A stretch of 64,000 nucleotides of DNA, from positions 7,365,132 through 7,429,131 of the forward strand of contig JAJEKV010000011.1 in NCBI GenBank assembly GCA_021234155.1. The letters run 5' to 3'. The translations under genes and the position numbers were made by a program. Positions 1-11,600 of the stretch are shown here, piece after piece (the first letter of the stretch is position 1; every line of letters begins with the position of its first letter). This stretch comes from Isoetes taiwanensis. Lineage: Eukaryota; Streptophyta; Lycopodiopsida; Isoetales; Isoetaceae. The notes under the pieces are model-generated. The model was not told where the DNA came from. It was given only the letters and a program-made list of their open reading frames with translations, and searched no databases.

Positions 1-1294
1 GTACCATGGATTGCAAGCATGTTGCAGAAGTGGACCAACATCCATATATCATGCTTCAACCTTCATAAAATATGTGGCTAACCACAATAAGAATTCAATT
101 GGATTTTATCGTCCACTTCGACGAATATGTTCAAACGATCCAACCTAGGTCAAGCACGCTGCTAGAGCCAACTCAGGCCGAAATCACACTACAGCCCCAA
201 CTAAAAAATACGTGGCAAAGATTGGTCACCCGGTAAATGCGTAAACAATTTCGTCGCTCTCTTTGTATCACACTTAGGGCTGTCCAAAATGGACACGTCA
301 GTTTCCACGCAATCTTTATAATAGCAGCGGCAGTCCTCTCGGATTGACTACCATCTCCAGGTATCGTTTATGGTAAGTAAACTCCTGAGTTCACCAGCAG
401 TCTAGCTAGAACAAAGAAACCTGGACACAACACAAAAGAACATAATTTAACTTGCTGCAACTGGTCAGATTATTTCTAAGCCCGACAAGTTGTATAAATG
501 TCTGCAAGTTGTATCAATGTATTGTAAGGCATAGTTTTGCAAAATCTTACACGAAGCATAGTCTTGCAAAAATCATAGTCATAATCTTACATCATAGTAA
601 TACTCTTACAAAAAGCTAAGTCTATATCAAGACAGATTTTAAGCTGCTCCAATATGAGCAGATTATATATCAACATTTTTGTAGCATCTAATATTCTTTC
701 TCAAAGTGCCTAAAGTCTGCTACAATCGTCCCTGATGTTGAATAAACATATTCTTCCTCCATAGTTTATAAAATAGATGTCAGTTATGGTAGATGTTTGT
801 GAAAATGAAGATGCTTGCTATGTTTGCAACTAGGCTTCATGGCATTGTTGTCATGGTTTCCTTGTCAATAATCGAGTCAATTGGACCAATCATGGCATTG
901 TTATCATTGAATGTAGACTGAAAGAGATAATAGCATAGCTCACATGCTTTTCCTGGTGAGGCCTCCAAGCAAGGTAGGTATTGCAACAAGGATTGTGGCA
1001 GCCACCGACATTAAGAGATGTGAAAGCCCAAGTGTACTTGCCTCATGCACATATTGATTTATAAGTGAGTCAGAACTAAAGAAATATTTTCCTAGACCCG
1101 GAAAGGGACATGAATTGGAACGTGGACCTAAAATTTGGAACGGGAACAAAAACAGACAACAATCGAATTTTTAAAATCTAAGAACAGTTTTGGCGTTCTC
1201 TTTGTATAATGATCATTGGAACACTTAGAATTTAAAAATGATTTATAGAGATTGATTTGTAGATGGAAACATATTAAACCACTTCTTAAATGTC
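1..1294. other. AT-rich intergenic DNA, no gene recognised
   Basis: I see no convincing coding region here. Short open frames lack codon structure and recognisable motifs. Around 90-125 there is a stretch resembling the conserved part of repeat family C (see 29,345-29,520), which suggests old repeat debris. Confidence 0.5.
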
Positions 1295-1655
1295 AGATGG
1301 GTATATTTGCCCTTTATTCCTTGATCTTAACCGTGCATAGCGATCCTCGTTTGTGGGGTATGCCTGTATAAGTTTTTGTATACTGTATATTGAGATTTGC
1401 GAAATACTATAAGGTTTGTGAGAATGTACTTAATGGTGTTAATTTTGTACATGTATTGTAACCCCCCATGTGAATATGCACCCAAACGAAAGGGGGTTTC
1501 AGGGGGATTTTAATTTCAATGTGTTGAATGCAATAGTTTGTGTTAATTAATGTTAATGGTAGTGATGTGTTGGTTGTTATATTAAAAAAAAATCTGGGCC
1601 CTTCGGGCCCTAATAAAGGCCTTTGGGCACTTCGGGCTCTAACAAAAGCAAACAT
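1295..1655 (+). repeat. Repeat family A, copy 1 (one end of a gene-capturing element)
   Basis: This block opens with a stretch ending in a CCTTTATTCC motif. It then has a TACTATAAG segment, the CACCC AAAC / GGGGG segment and a TTAATGTTAATGGTAG segment, and it finishes with a GGGCCC-TTC-GGGCCC hairpin. The same ordered blocks recur at 16,617-16,995, 41,788-42,245, 44,786-45,148 (reverse) and 45,139-45,310. It is not coding. Its partner end B lies at about 12,945-13,125, so the pair brackets the prefoldin fragment and the MULE. Boundaries are approximate. Confidence 0.7.
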
Positions 1656-2358
1656 AGAAAATCGCTTAATACAAACTAAATCATCATGTCTTTTTGAACA
1701 TGCAGCACAACATGGTTTTTATGCTAGGACCTCTTAGTACATTTATAAATATCTTATAAGCACCTCTTACATACATTTACAAATGTTATACAAGCAGTAA
1801 AAAAAAAGGTTCCTCAATGTTCCCCGGAAAATTATGACACCGAGAGATATCCAAATTGATGCACATCATCATTCAATATTACCAATATATATCCTGCAGT
1901 TTTAGTAAATAAGTCTCCTTCAAGGAAACATTATGACAAGACTGTCATTCATTTGCAAAAACATCGCATTGTTGAAATAAAGCACCACCAAGACTGGCCA
2001 GCTAACTGCCTGCTTGCAGAACAAGCTTTTGCAGAGGTGGAATTACATCAGGCAATAAAAATGGCTGCTGCCATATTCCTTGCTGCCAAATTCTTGGCAA
2101 AACAGGGCAGAGTGGGAAGAAATACCATCTTCATTTCATCAAAAGTGATGAAGAAATAGACGAAACCACATGAGATAGAAGTTTGCTTATGCAAGATCCA
2201 TTATTGGGCACCAGAAACAGCAATGCTGATACAAATTTTGCAGCAATAAGTCAGAAACCTGGACTTATTGAAGGTACTGGGATGTAGTAAATTTTGTACC
2301 TTTCAATTCAAAGTTGGCAGTGGCAGATAGGATTAAAAAAGCCTTTGAAACATAGATA

Positions 2359-2823
2359 ACAGACTCTATTATGATGATTCATCCTTGCTCTGCAGCTTTT
2401 GTTTTCTTCGTTGGTGCACGTCCTAAGTATAAATACATGCTATTGTGACCTGTATAAATGCGAATTCATAAGTAAATGCTTGAATATTTCCCTGACAAAC
2501 AAAATTATGTTGTACCTCAGTAGTAGTGACTTGATCTTGCAAAAACTTCAGGTCGTCATTACTGGCTTCCAAACTGACGCTTGCATTATCCAAATTTTTT
2601 TTAAAAGAGATTCTGCCTGCACCAATATATTGATCAATCATCAACATCAACAAATAAGAAAGTAAGACTCTATGGCTTCTCTTGCATATATGTAAGGCCA
2701 AACCTCTTCATATGTGTACTCCAACATGACATTTGCACCAAGCTACAAGCACATGGAGGTTGTGTCTTTAATAGAGGCCTGTGAATATACACCTTCTGCC
2801 ACCTCGTAGTCCACTTTCAGTGC
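2359..2823 (-). pseudogene. Prefoldin subunit 3 gene fragment (captured, degraded)
   Basis: Prefoldin is the hexameric co-chaperone that passes actin and tubulin to the cytosolic chaperonin; subunit 3 is an alpha-type subunit. Three exon-like blocks on - (about 2823-2703, 2616-2516 and 2449-2359) match its C-terminal half in order: an EVAEG-YSQA segment, LGANVMLEY, NLDNASVSLE, DLKFLQDQVTTTE, then VTIA and DVHQRR. Splice-like AG and GT dinucleotides separate the blocks, so introns were kept and this is not a processed copy. It is dead: the family tryptophans before LGANV and before DVHQRR are both TAG (2743-2745, 2423-2425), and one A is missing in an A-run near 2600. It lies inside an A...B repeat pair and reads from the B end towards the A end. 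Family assignment is firm; the capture mechanism is inference. Confidence 0.8.
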
Positions 2824-3171
2824 CTGAAATATAGTAAATGATTAAGACCAAAGCAACATATTTCTACAGCAGCAATTATCTTTAACGTAGATGCCATCGA
2901 TTCAACTCAACTATCTAAATGCTAATTTGCTACATATTTGCTCTAAAAACTAGCTGCTCTGGCAGGGTTTGTGAGAAAGAACCTTGTATTATAACTCTCG
3001 TCCAGCACTATGGCATCCGGCAGAACCAGCACTATGCAGCTCTTCCTGCCATTGTGCAGCTCTTCCTGCCAATTCCATCTGCTCTGCCCTGCAAGACATA
3101 GATCAGCAAGTCGGCGCTCTTCCAGAAGAGCCGTGGAAAGGGTGGACCTTACATCCAACCCTAAAATATGC

Positions 3172-3182
3172 AATTTCGACTC
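3172..3182. repeat. Target site duplication, left copy, of the MULE
   Basis: The sequence ATTTCGACTC at 3173-3182 recurs exactly at 12,887-12,896, immediately outside the inverted repeats. One more base on the left (A here, G at 12,886) would make an 11-bp duplication with one mismatch. Mutator-like elements usually make 8-11 bp duplications. Confidence 0.85.
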
Positions 3183-3224
3183 GGTGCCTTCTTTGGCTCC
3201 CGAAATCGGGGTCTCGGCGCGGAC

Positions 3225-3740
3225 GAAAATCGCTTAAGCGATTTAGGGAAAATCGCTTAAGCGATTTTGGGGAAGTTGCAAAAATCGCTTAAGCGATTTT
3301 CAAACGGGGAAGGTGAAAATCGCTTAAGCGATTTTCGTTTTCCGTTACCGGAAACTAGGCTCACATCTCCAGGTGGTTTTAAATAAAAATCGAAAATCAT
3401 TTGTCGGTGTCCGTCGGCGATCGCTTTGCCTGTGAAAAAAATAAAATCGAAATCGCTTAAGCGATTTTTAATTTATCGGCGTCCGTCGGTGATCGCTGCC
3501 AGTGGAAAAAAAAAATCGAAATCGAAGCGATTTTAAATTTATCGGCGTCCGTCGGCGATCGCCGCCGGTGAAAATGAAAAATAGAAAATCACTTGCGATT
3601 TTCGTAGTCTACATCTGTCGGGCCGAAAGTAAGAGAAAAAAATTTGAAAATCGCAAAGCGATTTTTGGCGTGTCGACTTTGTCACCGGGCGCCCGGGGAA
3701 AATAAGCAAAAAAAAAAATTTGAAAATCGCTTAAGCGATT
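3225..3740. repeat. Left subterminal palindrome array of the MULE
   Basis: The 20-bp perfect palindrome AAAATCGCTTAAGCGATTTT, or its core CGCTTAAGCG, occurs at 3231, 3254, 3286, 3321, 3454 and 3728, with decayed copies near 3520, 3590 and 3645. Between about 3398 and 3605 there are three tandem units of 65-75 bp, each with a TCGGCGTCCGTCGG-type segment, a GATCGC segment and then a palindrome or its remnant. Multiple copies in both subterminal regions suggest transposase or regulator binding sites. That role is inference. Confidence 0.85.
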
Positions 3741-3790
3741 TTCTATTCAATATAAAAACAGCTTGCCATATGCGTCAAAGAGCGCCTCTA
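3741..3790 (+). promoter_or_regulatory. Promoter-like module 1 of the MULE
   Basis: A palindrome copy (core 3728-3737) is followed within about 10 bp by ATTCAATATAAAA, a good TATA box, and then by a CATATGCGT segment. The same arrangement recurs at 4304-4380 and 5387-5460. The start codon of the 109-residue frame lies 60 bp downstream at 3817. Confidence 0.6.
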
Positions 3791-3816
3791 GTCTCCCTGC
3801 CCATCTTGTTAAAATG

Positions 3817-4143
3817 GTCCGACAGTTAAAGACCGTCTGGGCACGATATGTCCCTTCTACCCGATGTCAGCCTCCTCCTCCTCCTCAGGGGACATCATCG
3901 GCAATCCCCTGCTCCTCCTCCAAGGGACAAGAACCCCCCCAGCGCGCTCCTTTCACCATCGTCGCAAGAATGAGTGAAAGGGAGCTTGTCACTGCTTTAA
4001 CGTCGGGCGTTCCCTGCAGCGAACGACTGGTAGAATGGCTCAACGAGCCAAACAGAGATGAAACGATGTTAAATGTGCAGATAATGATGCAAATGGTTGC
4101 ATCAAATTGTCACGTCCTCGGGATGGACAAAGACAATGTGTAA
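3817..4143 (+). CDS. Small hypothetical protein of the MULE left arm
   Basis: I do not recognise this protein. The frame opens with MVRQLKTVWARY, carries a proline-rich tract fed by CCTCCTCCT codons and has a helical C-terminal half (SERELVTALTSGV, then LVEWLNEP). An upstream in-frame ATG at 3763 would give 126 residues. I prefer the later start because it lies a suitable distance from the TATA box at about 3752. It could be the first exon of a longer gene, a truncated duplicate of the transposase N terminus, or a separate accessory protein. Its position directly behind a copy of the promoter module is the main support for expression. Confidence 0.4.
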   Translation, partial: VRQLKTVWARYVPSTRCQPPPPPQGTSSAIPCSSSKGQEPPQRAPFTIVARMSERELVTALTSGVPCSERLVEWLNEPNRDETMLNVQIMMQMVASNCHVLGMDKDNV

Positions 4144-4234
4144 TTTGCTTTTATGAATGGGAAAAAAGTAGTACAGTCAATTTGATTATGAAAGCATATA
4201 CATTGCCGAAAGTAAGAAAAAAAAAAAAAATTGA

Positions 4235-4460
4235 AAATCGCTTAAGCGATTTTCGCGTGTCCTGTCAACAATCACCTGCCAAAAAAAAAAAAAAAATAGA
4301 AAATCGCTCAAGCGATTTTCAATTCAATATAAAATAAGCCTGCGTGTGTTCCAAAATCCGTGAAAGGAGTGCTTAAGCGATTCGCGATAGGGTAAGAATA
4401 TAGGGTTTTTGCTCCTCGTTTTTGCAGCTTGTTTGATAGGGTAAGATTATAGGGTTTTTG
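4235..4460 (+). promoter_or_regulatory. Promoter-like module 2 of the MULE
   Basis: Palindromes at 4239-4248 (perfect core) and 4304-4313 (one mismatch) precede ATTCAATATAAAA at about 4322. Downstream come a CGTGAAAGGAG segment and a half palindrome GCTTAAGCGATTCGC, matching module 3 closely. A roughly 45-bp segment with GATAGGGTAAGA and TAGGGTTTTTGCTCCTCG then appears twice in tandem (about 4385-4470). Confidence 0.6.
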
Positions 4461-4500
4461 CTCCTCGTGCTCTCTTACATTCATCTCAGAACACTCAAAA

Positions 4501-5000
4501 TGGCCGACACAAGGCGCAGACGGGGACACACCATCACCGAAATCACGATCTCATATTAGTGGGCCAATCTTAGCCCATCTTGAATCGATTCGCATTTACC
4601 GGAGGTACAAAGCGAGATGAGCGGATCCGAACGAGAGAAGTTAGCGCCCAATTCACGAAGCTCCTCCAAGGCGATGGGTTGATAAGGAATGGCGACGAGG
4701 AACAACTCAGTAGGGTGGAGCTGGAGGAGTGCCTCATATCTTTGAAACGCTTTATTTACCAGGGCAAAGGACTGAAAAGGCTGCTGAAAATGGAGGGCGT
4801 TTGGATGCACAATATGTTCGACCTCTCGTTTAAGAAGCTTTACAAGAAGCAAAAAAAGACAATGCGGGGCTATGGTAACCAAGCTCATCGTCGTGATGGT
4901 CATTCTATCAAGAAGTTGGATGATTGGTTTGGATCATGACGGTCGAAGACATATTGATGAGTTCGATATGGAGGATCTCATCGATTTGAAGTGGGCATAG
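4501..5000 (+). CDS. Small hypothetical protein(s) behind MULE promoter module 2
   Basis: A short frame starts at 4501 (MADTRRRRGHTITE) and stops at 4560. A second, better frame runs from 4580 to 4939, is rich in Lys, Arg and Glu, and contains REVSAQFTKLL and LKRLLKMEGVWMHNMF. A third frame continues to about 5000 with DHDGRRHIDEF and ends LIDLKWA. They may be exons of one basic, helical protein joined by splicing or separated by frameshifts. The charge suggests nucleic-acid binding, but I cannot assign a family. Confidence 0.35.
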
Positions 5001-5307
5001 AGTGAAGCTTTGGTCTTTTCTATTATATGTTGTCTATTATGTAGTATGCTTGTTTGAATTAGCCATGTCTTGTAAGACCTATGTATTTTCTTCATGTAAA
5101 AGAATACCAAACATTTGAAAGTAATACCAAAAATTTTTGACATCTATTTATTTTCGTGGTCAGTGTACATAAGTATTTTCACTCAATTTCATTATAAAAG
5201 CATATACAGTGCCGAAAGCAAGAGGAAAAAAAAAAAAAAATTGAAAATCGCTTAAAAGCGATTTTTGGCGCGGTCATTTGTCGGCAATGACACGCCCAAA
5301 AATATAG

Positions 5308-5465
5308 AAAATCGCTTAAGCGATTTTCGAAGACAACGTCTGTCAGCGCCGAAAGTAAGAGGAAAAAAATTAAAAAATTTGAAAATCGCTTAAGCGATTT
5401 TGCATTCAATATAAAACAAGCCTGCGGGGCTACCATATGCGTGAAAGGAGCGCTTAAGCGATCCG
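5308..5465 (+). promoter_or_regulatory. Promoter-like module 3, upstream of the transposase gene
   Basis: Perfect palindrome cores at 5313-5322 and 5387-5396 precede ATTCAATATAAAA at about 5403. A CATATGCGTGAAAGGAGCGC segment and a half palindrome GCTTAAGCGATCCGC follow. The GCAGCTTGTTTGATAGGGT segment near 5500 is shared with module 2. The transposase start codon lies at 5526, about 115 bp after the TATA box. Confidence 0.65.
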
Positions 5466-5525
5466 CCTTCGTAGTTCCCGAGTTCTCCCCGGCATAGTGC
5501 AGCTTGTTTGATAGGGTTTGTTAGA

Positions 5526-8500
5526 ATGTCGGATTCAGATTATGAGGATGAGGGCTCTTTGAGCGAGCTTTCAGATGATGGCAATAGCGACTATTGGGAG
5601 GAGGCATCTGACCAATCAGATGCCGATTGCTCTACACCGTCCGTTGCCACAAGTGCACCTCGTGGCCCCGGTGGTTCCAATGTTGTGCAGGAGGTGGTTC
5701 AGATGTATCCCGATCCGTGCGACTGGCTTAGGCAGCAACGGGCCCGAGGAGTTCGTGTCCATGGGTATGTGTTCTTGAAAGCGACATGTGATCTTATGAT
5801 TGCTTCCGTCAACGAAGGTAGACCTCCCTATCCTTGCGACATCAGGATCGCAGACCCAGATTTTCCTCATCTTCCACAGAGACCAGACAGGCATGTTCTT
5901 TCCGAGTGGCATAGATATGAGGGACGGTGGGAGCAATACCGTGAGGGGCTATACGTGGGAGTCGTCGGTCATGTTTCCTATTTGCATAGGGTGGGATCGC
6001 ATCCACATAAGTGTGTGCCTTGGGTAGAGGATTGGAACAATCTAGTGGCGCAGTGCCACATTGCCAATGGCCAGCACTTGTCGAAGACGCAGACCCTAGA
6101 AGAAATAAGATCACAGTGGGAGACAGGCATAGCGAGGCACGGGATCCCGCTGGAATACGTGACCCAGTGCCTGCGTGTGTGCAGTTGCAAGGTTCGCATG
6201 TACATGAAGGATAATGACTTCCCTCAACATGAGACTAGCACTGTCAGCCAGACTGACATCAGAGTGGGAGAGGTGCAGGTGCGAGACCGTGTCCGTCTTG
6301 TGCACATCCACACGCGCATCAGGACCGGGGGTGGCGGTCGGCAGATGAGGGTGGACGATTTTGCCTGCCACCGGTGGAGGAACCCCAGGCGCAGGCCCAC
6401 AACTTCTGGCAGGCAGGTTCGGAGGAGTCACAGACGTGGCTGCACGTATAGGCTTCGCCGCGATGCGGCCCGAATGGTCATCGCGCGAGGAGGCGAGTGG
6501 CGGACACGGATATTTGCGCGGCCAGTGCATGCAGGGCACGATCCATTGAGCGCGGAGAGGTATGGTCTCTACCGGTTCACCCCTATCGATAGAAAGAGTC
6601 ATGCGATTAATGAGAAACGTGAAACGGCACAAAGGCCGCGGTGGGACATGGCGAAGGCGATGGGTCCCATGCTCGGGGAGGAGACCCACGGCGGTCGAAG
6701 CGTCACATATCGGTTTGACATGAGCCAGGAGGATGTGTGGCGTCTCTGCAACAAGTATCGAATGTTGTCATGTCTAATTAGGCTTGTAAATGTCTGCGCA
6801 CTCACTTGCCTTGGCTCGAACGTGACTATGTTTCGGGCGGTGGCGCAATGGCCGACTGGGACAGCCTTGAGGAGAACATAGAGGCCTGGGCACATGCAAG
6901 AAAGGCCCTCTACCACCAGCCATTCGCGTCTCACGCTGCGGATCCGGAACGCCGCCCATGGATCCTAGTTCTACAAGATGACAAGATATCATTAGGGCGG
7001 CGATACAAGACAAATAAAAACTTCGGGGTGGGCTCTCGATTCGACATTCGGCACCAACATGTGGCGGATACCGCTCTACGCAGCCGTGGTTCCAGTTGCA
7101 TGCGGGGTTGGGTATCCAGTCTTCTACATGCTGTGTACACATAAGAAGGGTCGCGGCGAGACAAAGAATGCATTCTTAAAAGCGCTTGCTGGTGTTTGAG
7201 CGGATGGGGCATGTAAGGCCAAGGTCCATCACCATTGACATGGACGGAGAGGGAGAGTGGCCATAGAAGAGGTTTGTGAGCGACCCATACTTGTTTCAAC
7301 GAAGCCACGGCGGCGTGTAAAGAACTTTGCTTGTCACTATTTGCGTTTTCTTAAATGTAATGCCCGTGCAGATAGCAGGCTGTGTCATATCTTGTTGGTT
7401 CCATTGCAAGCGAGCATGGCGTGACAACCTCATGCCGAGGATACAAGACCCGCTCATACGCCAAGATGTCTGGCAAAGGCTATCTAATCTCATGTTGGAG
7501 CCCGACCTGGAGCGGTATGAGCACTTGGAAAATCACTTCTACAATGCCTATGGTAACTTGATGCGAGATCTTTGGTAAAGTGTCTTTGTCGAGCTTTTGA
7601 TTAGAAATATCGTTTCATAGTTGGCGTGCATCAATACACGGCATCCCCGGCTATCTTGCCCCTGGCGGTTGTGGGGGCGTGGGAAGGGAAATGGCAGCGA
7701 CACCAGAGGTTGTGGCCCCATGGATACATGGACACTACCAACTACGTGGAGGCCCATTGGAGGGTGTTGAAGGTGCAAACCTTGGGTTGCAAGGTTAACC
7801 TGCGGATGTACACTCTGATTTGTTCGCTAGTAGGATATCCAAATGGTGAGGATCCCCCAGGAGGCACAATTTTGACGCGGTGCAGGGAGCGTTGGAGCCT
7901 AGGTATGTCTCTAGCAAAGCACATAGTTAAGAATGCTCCTCCATTCTAATCACGTTCCCTTCCCTTTGCTTCGGTGACCCGGCGATACGGCCGGGCGATC
8001 CTATAAGCGAAACGTCGCAGTGCACAAGATCTGCTGCAACGGTTTGAGGTAGATGCAAACACAATCACAGTAGTGGACGACGAGGCCGTTGAACTTTCCA
8101 TCGCATCCGGGGCAGATGATGGGGTCCGCTATACGGTTTTGATGATGCAGCACTATTGCACTTGTCCCGCTGATGTCCCAGTGTGCAAGCACCTCATAGC
8201 AGGAGATATGTTTCTCTTTAGGTACCGTCCCCAACTCTTCGAAGTGCTATATCCCGGACGGGAAGCGGAGCTCAAAGACATCGAAGCCGGCGGCCGGCAC
8301 TGTAGTGGACGAAGACACGTTGAGATTGGTGGTTAGTCAGTGGTTGCAGGCAATGGGCGAGGAAATGCAATACTGGCAGACGGAGGTAATGAACCAAGAA
8401 CACATAGACGAGGAAGACCTGGCTCCATTGCTTGCGGAGGTGCGACGTCGCCTAAGGGCGTTCCGTGATGCGGCGGCACCGAGAAACGTCCCAATGCGAG

Positions 8501-8640
8501 GGGGCTATGCAACTCAGCAGGCGGGAGCACGGGTGCGTAACTTTTCAACGCCACGTCGTGTAGCCTCTGTGCAACGCGAAACCCCCCCGCAGCCACGTGG
8601 GAGGAGAGGGTCGACCTCGCGTCGCCTCAGATTTGACTGA
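5526..8640 (+). pseudogene. MULE transposase (DDE catalytic core plus SWIM zinc finger), frameshifted
   Basis: It would catalyse cut-and-paste transposition. The first frame (5526 to about 6780) opens with an acidic tail (MSDSDYEDEG) and continues as an uncharacterised N-terminal region. The catalytic core follows in broken frames: DSTFGTN (first Asp codon 7038-7040) then IPLYAAVVPVA and GYPVFYML; CWFHCKRAWR near 7400-7430, the usual block after the second acid; and TTNYVEAHWRVLK with the Glu codon at 7749-7751. A SWIM finger of the form CxCx6CxH is encoded at 8157-8192. A basic C-terminal tail ends at 8640. At least one extra A near 7015-7020, a shift near 8300 and doubtful junctions at about 6770, 7240 and 7560 break the frame. 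Some of these may be introns. The family call is firm and current activity unlikely. Confidence 0.82.
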
Positions 8641-8673
8641 TCACTCGGTGATGATGTGGATGGTACATGGCAT

Positions 8674-11600
8674 TTAAATCAATGACAATGTTTCTATTGC
8701 ATAGTAAAAAGTACAGTAGGGGCCGGCACGCCTCATTATTTGGTAGTTGAACCAATATGCCTTCGCGTACAGGCAAGCAATGAGTGTAAAGAAGTTTCGC
8801 CTGAGCCGTGCCACATCCTCGTCGGTATGCATGTTCGGGCGTACCTGCAAGGTGGAAGGCTTCGGATGTCATGCGGGGCATATATAACTGATTAATGAGG
8901 TGGTGGGGAAGGATAGTGTCCAACCTGCAAGTCTATGTTTGTCTCTGGCCATAGGAAAGCCTGCATGACATGCCGGATGTTTAGACAGACATGGGCACCA
9001 CAAGACCAATGCTGGTTCTGTGCTGGGACTGGCGCCCGCCGCAGCTCCAACCGATTTCTGAAACGCTCGCGCCAGTGGTCCGGGGCATGAGTGTGGTACA
9101 GCCACGGCTGCAATACCCTGTCCCAACATGGTAAGGACTTGATGCACGCATTGAAGACAACTAAAAGTAAGGAAATCAGCAGGCAAAGAACTCACCGTTG
9201 TACGTCCGCGGGTTGCACTCGTATTTGAGTCCCGGTATGGCCCACCCTGCCAGGCAGGGAATCCATGCACCAAAAGCCCTCGAAACGCCTGGGCCACCCG
9301 AGTCTCTCCCGTACTACAGGGTCTGCAATATGCACCAGAACGTACCAGTGTCCCCTGCAACCAGCTCACACTGCATGAGTACCTGTGGGGACAAGAGAGG
9401 GGATAGGGACTATACCACGTACCCATGACAGATGGGCCAAATGATAGCTCGCAAGCTCTCCCATCGTATCTGGTACAGTGGGAGCAGGTCCAGGGCCATG
9501 ATCTCGTGATCTTCGAACCAGCGAGGGTCCACCATTGCAAATGTGGATCTATCATCTGGTTGGAACTGATGCATGCAGGCACTGCGCATGCGTGCTACAT
9601 GGTCAGCGAAAAAGGTTGACAACACATGAATGAAATCGTGCTAGGACACGTACCTGATAATTACCCTGACATGATCTGCCTCCCACTCTTCACTGATTCG
9701 CAACGATTGCCTTCTGTCTGCTCTCGCATCCAACGCCGCAAGGAAGCAGGGAATAAATTACTAATCGTATATTTCTTATTAGCCAGAATGACTTTGGCTA
9801 AACTCGCTCAATATTAGTCCCAAAACTTTCTATGGTTTAGCTAAACTCTACATATTTTTCCTCTCATACTTTCTAGCGTTTAGCTAAACTAACCCAAATA
9901 TCATCCCCAAAATTTCTATGGTGTGGCCAACGGAAAATATTAAGCCAAATTACTATACCCTTTTTCAATTGTTTCCACTTATTTTAGTCATTTTCTTTAT
10001 GAAAACATTGTAAAATAATGCTAGCTAGCAAAATCTATGACTCAAATCAATTTATAATGCTAGAAACTACACTACTAATCATATATTTCTTATAAACTAG
10101 AACAATATTAGCTAAACTAGCCCGAAATTCATTCTAAAAGTTTCTATGGTTTAGTTAAACAATACAAAATTTCACGGTCTTACTTTCTAGCGTTTGGCTA
10201 AAGAGTTCTAGGGTTGGTGCAGTCCCGAAAAAAGTTAAGCTAAAATTATAATTTTTTTCCCAATTTTTTCCATTTACTTTAGCCAATTTTTTTCGAAAAT
10301 GTGCTAAAAAATCGCCAAATAGCTAAGTTTAGCCCTTAAATTATTCCATGCAAGGAAGCTGGCCCCAACAATGACATTCTGCGTTCTGACCGAGTCGACA
10401 AGATCTCTGTGGGTACGTGGGGGTGGTGTGCTATCAATCGCTCGCCATACCTCGCGGCATATCTCGTCTGTGTACGAGTCCCCAAAAATGTAAACCTCCT
10501 CCCAGAAATAGAGAGGCAACATCAAACCCGGATGTAGCACAATGTTTCGTGCATACTGTGCCTCTCTGCCACCTCCGGCCCACCCCCGCAACGGCTGCAG
10601 CAAATAGTAGGCATAAAGCTGTGCCCTGCCCCAAACTCCATCCCAGTACAGAAAGAACCCTCTAGCCCTATCCCTCTGCCACCGGTATCGGTCATGTGCA
10701 TCTGCAGCGGGAGGAAAAGGTGACACCAATGATGCCAAGCTAGGGGAACGAACCCTCTCCTCCTGTATAATCGAGCATATGTCTGCGACCGCTCTCCGCT
10801 GACTCATCAAAGATCGGCCTCGAAGCCACGAGGCTCTATCACATTGATGGAGGTGGCGTGTGAATGAACATGTCGTGCGGTATGTCCTCAATAGGGCCGG
10901 GACACATGCATGCGGCGTGATGTAAGGATGGCCTGTCGGTCGGCGTGCTATCTTTGTGAGGGCGACATGCCTTTGAAATGCAAATCCTGTGTCTCAAAGC
11001 TATAGCGCCCGTTTGCTGCTCTCTCCATCTTTGTGGGTTCAAGCGGCTGCCGGTGCGATGGCGCTCTCCGCATGGTGGCGCTCTCCGCACTATGGGCGCT
11101 CTCCGCGCGATAGTGCCCCTTCTTTTCTCCTCTTCCACGCACCCAGACCTTGTCGCGATACTCCATGATCTCCTCGGGTGTAGGCTGGGAGGGGGCTCCT
11201 GCGACATCCATTTGGCTCATCCACTCATGCATTTTGCATGTTCATCACGAGATCCTCCTCGGTGGGCTGGCGTCACGATGATCATAAGCGTGCGGGCCTC
11301 CTGCGAGGGTATAGAGGGTGCACCACCTCCGTATGCCCTGGCGATCTTTGGGGCGACTGTCCAATGCCTCATCACGCCCGGCGGGGTAATCTGCTGGAAC
11401 TAGCAAATGCAGGCATGGAGCCCGCATCACGGACCGGTCGTCCTCGTCAAAGCTGCGCTGTCTCTTTTGCGCCCTTGAGTTACATTCGCTCTTGCCCGCT
11501 GCTCCGCTGTCCTCTGCCGTGCCAGTTCATTGAGGCGCTCCCTCTCCTCATCTGTGAGAGTGGATGGCTGCGAAGGGTCATTCCTGGGACGACCACGTTC

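Noticed and set aside
1560-1620. GGGCCC-TTC-GGGCCC hairpin followed by CTAA as a Helitron 3' end
   Set aside because: The similarity among A copies continues past the CTAA (AACAAAAGCAAAC), and no Helitron 5' TC end or Rep/helicase is seen. Kept only as a possibility for the A...B family.
3225-5400. CRISPR-like regularly repeated palindrome
   Set aside because: Spacing is irregular, the gaps are not unique spacers of constant length, the genome is eukaryotic, and the copies are confined to the ends of a DNA transposon.
8869-9582. Single uninterrupted 237-residue protein on the - strand of the MULE
   Set aside because: The frame runs through likely introns. Coding-like peptides lie in other frames bounded by GT/AG sites (9625-9415, 9123-8925, 8844-8674), which join in phase at the last junction.
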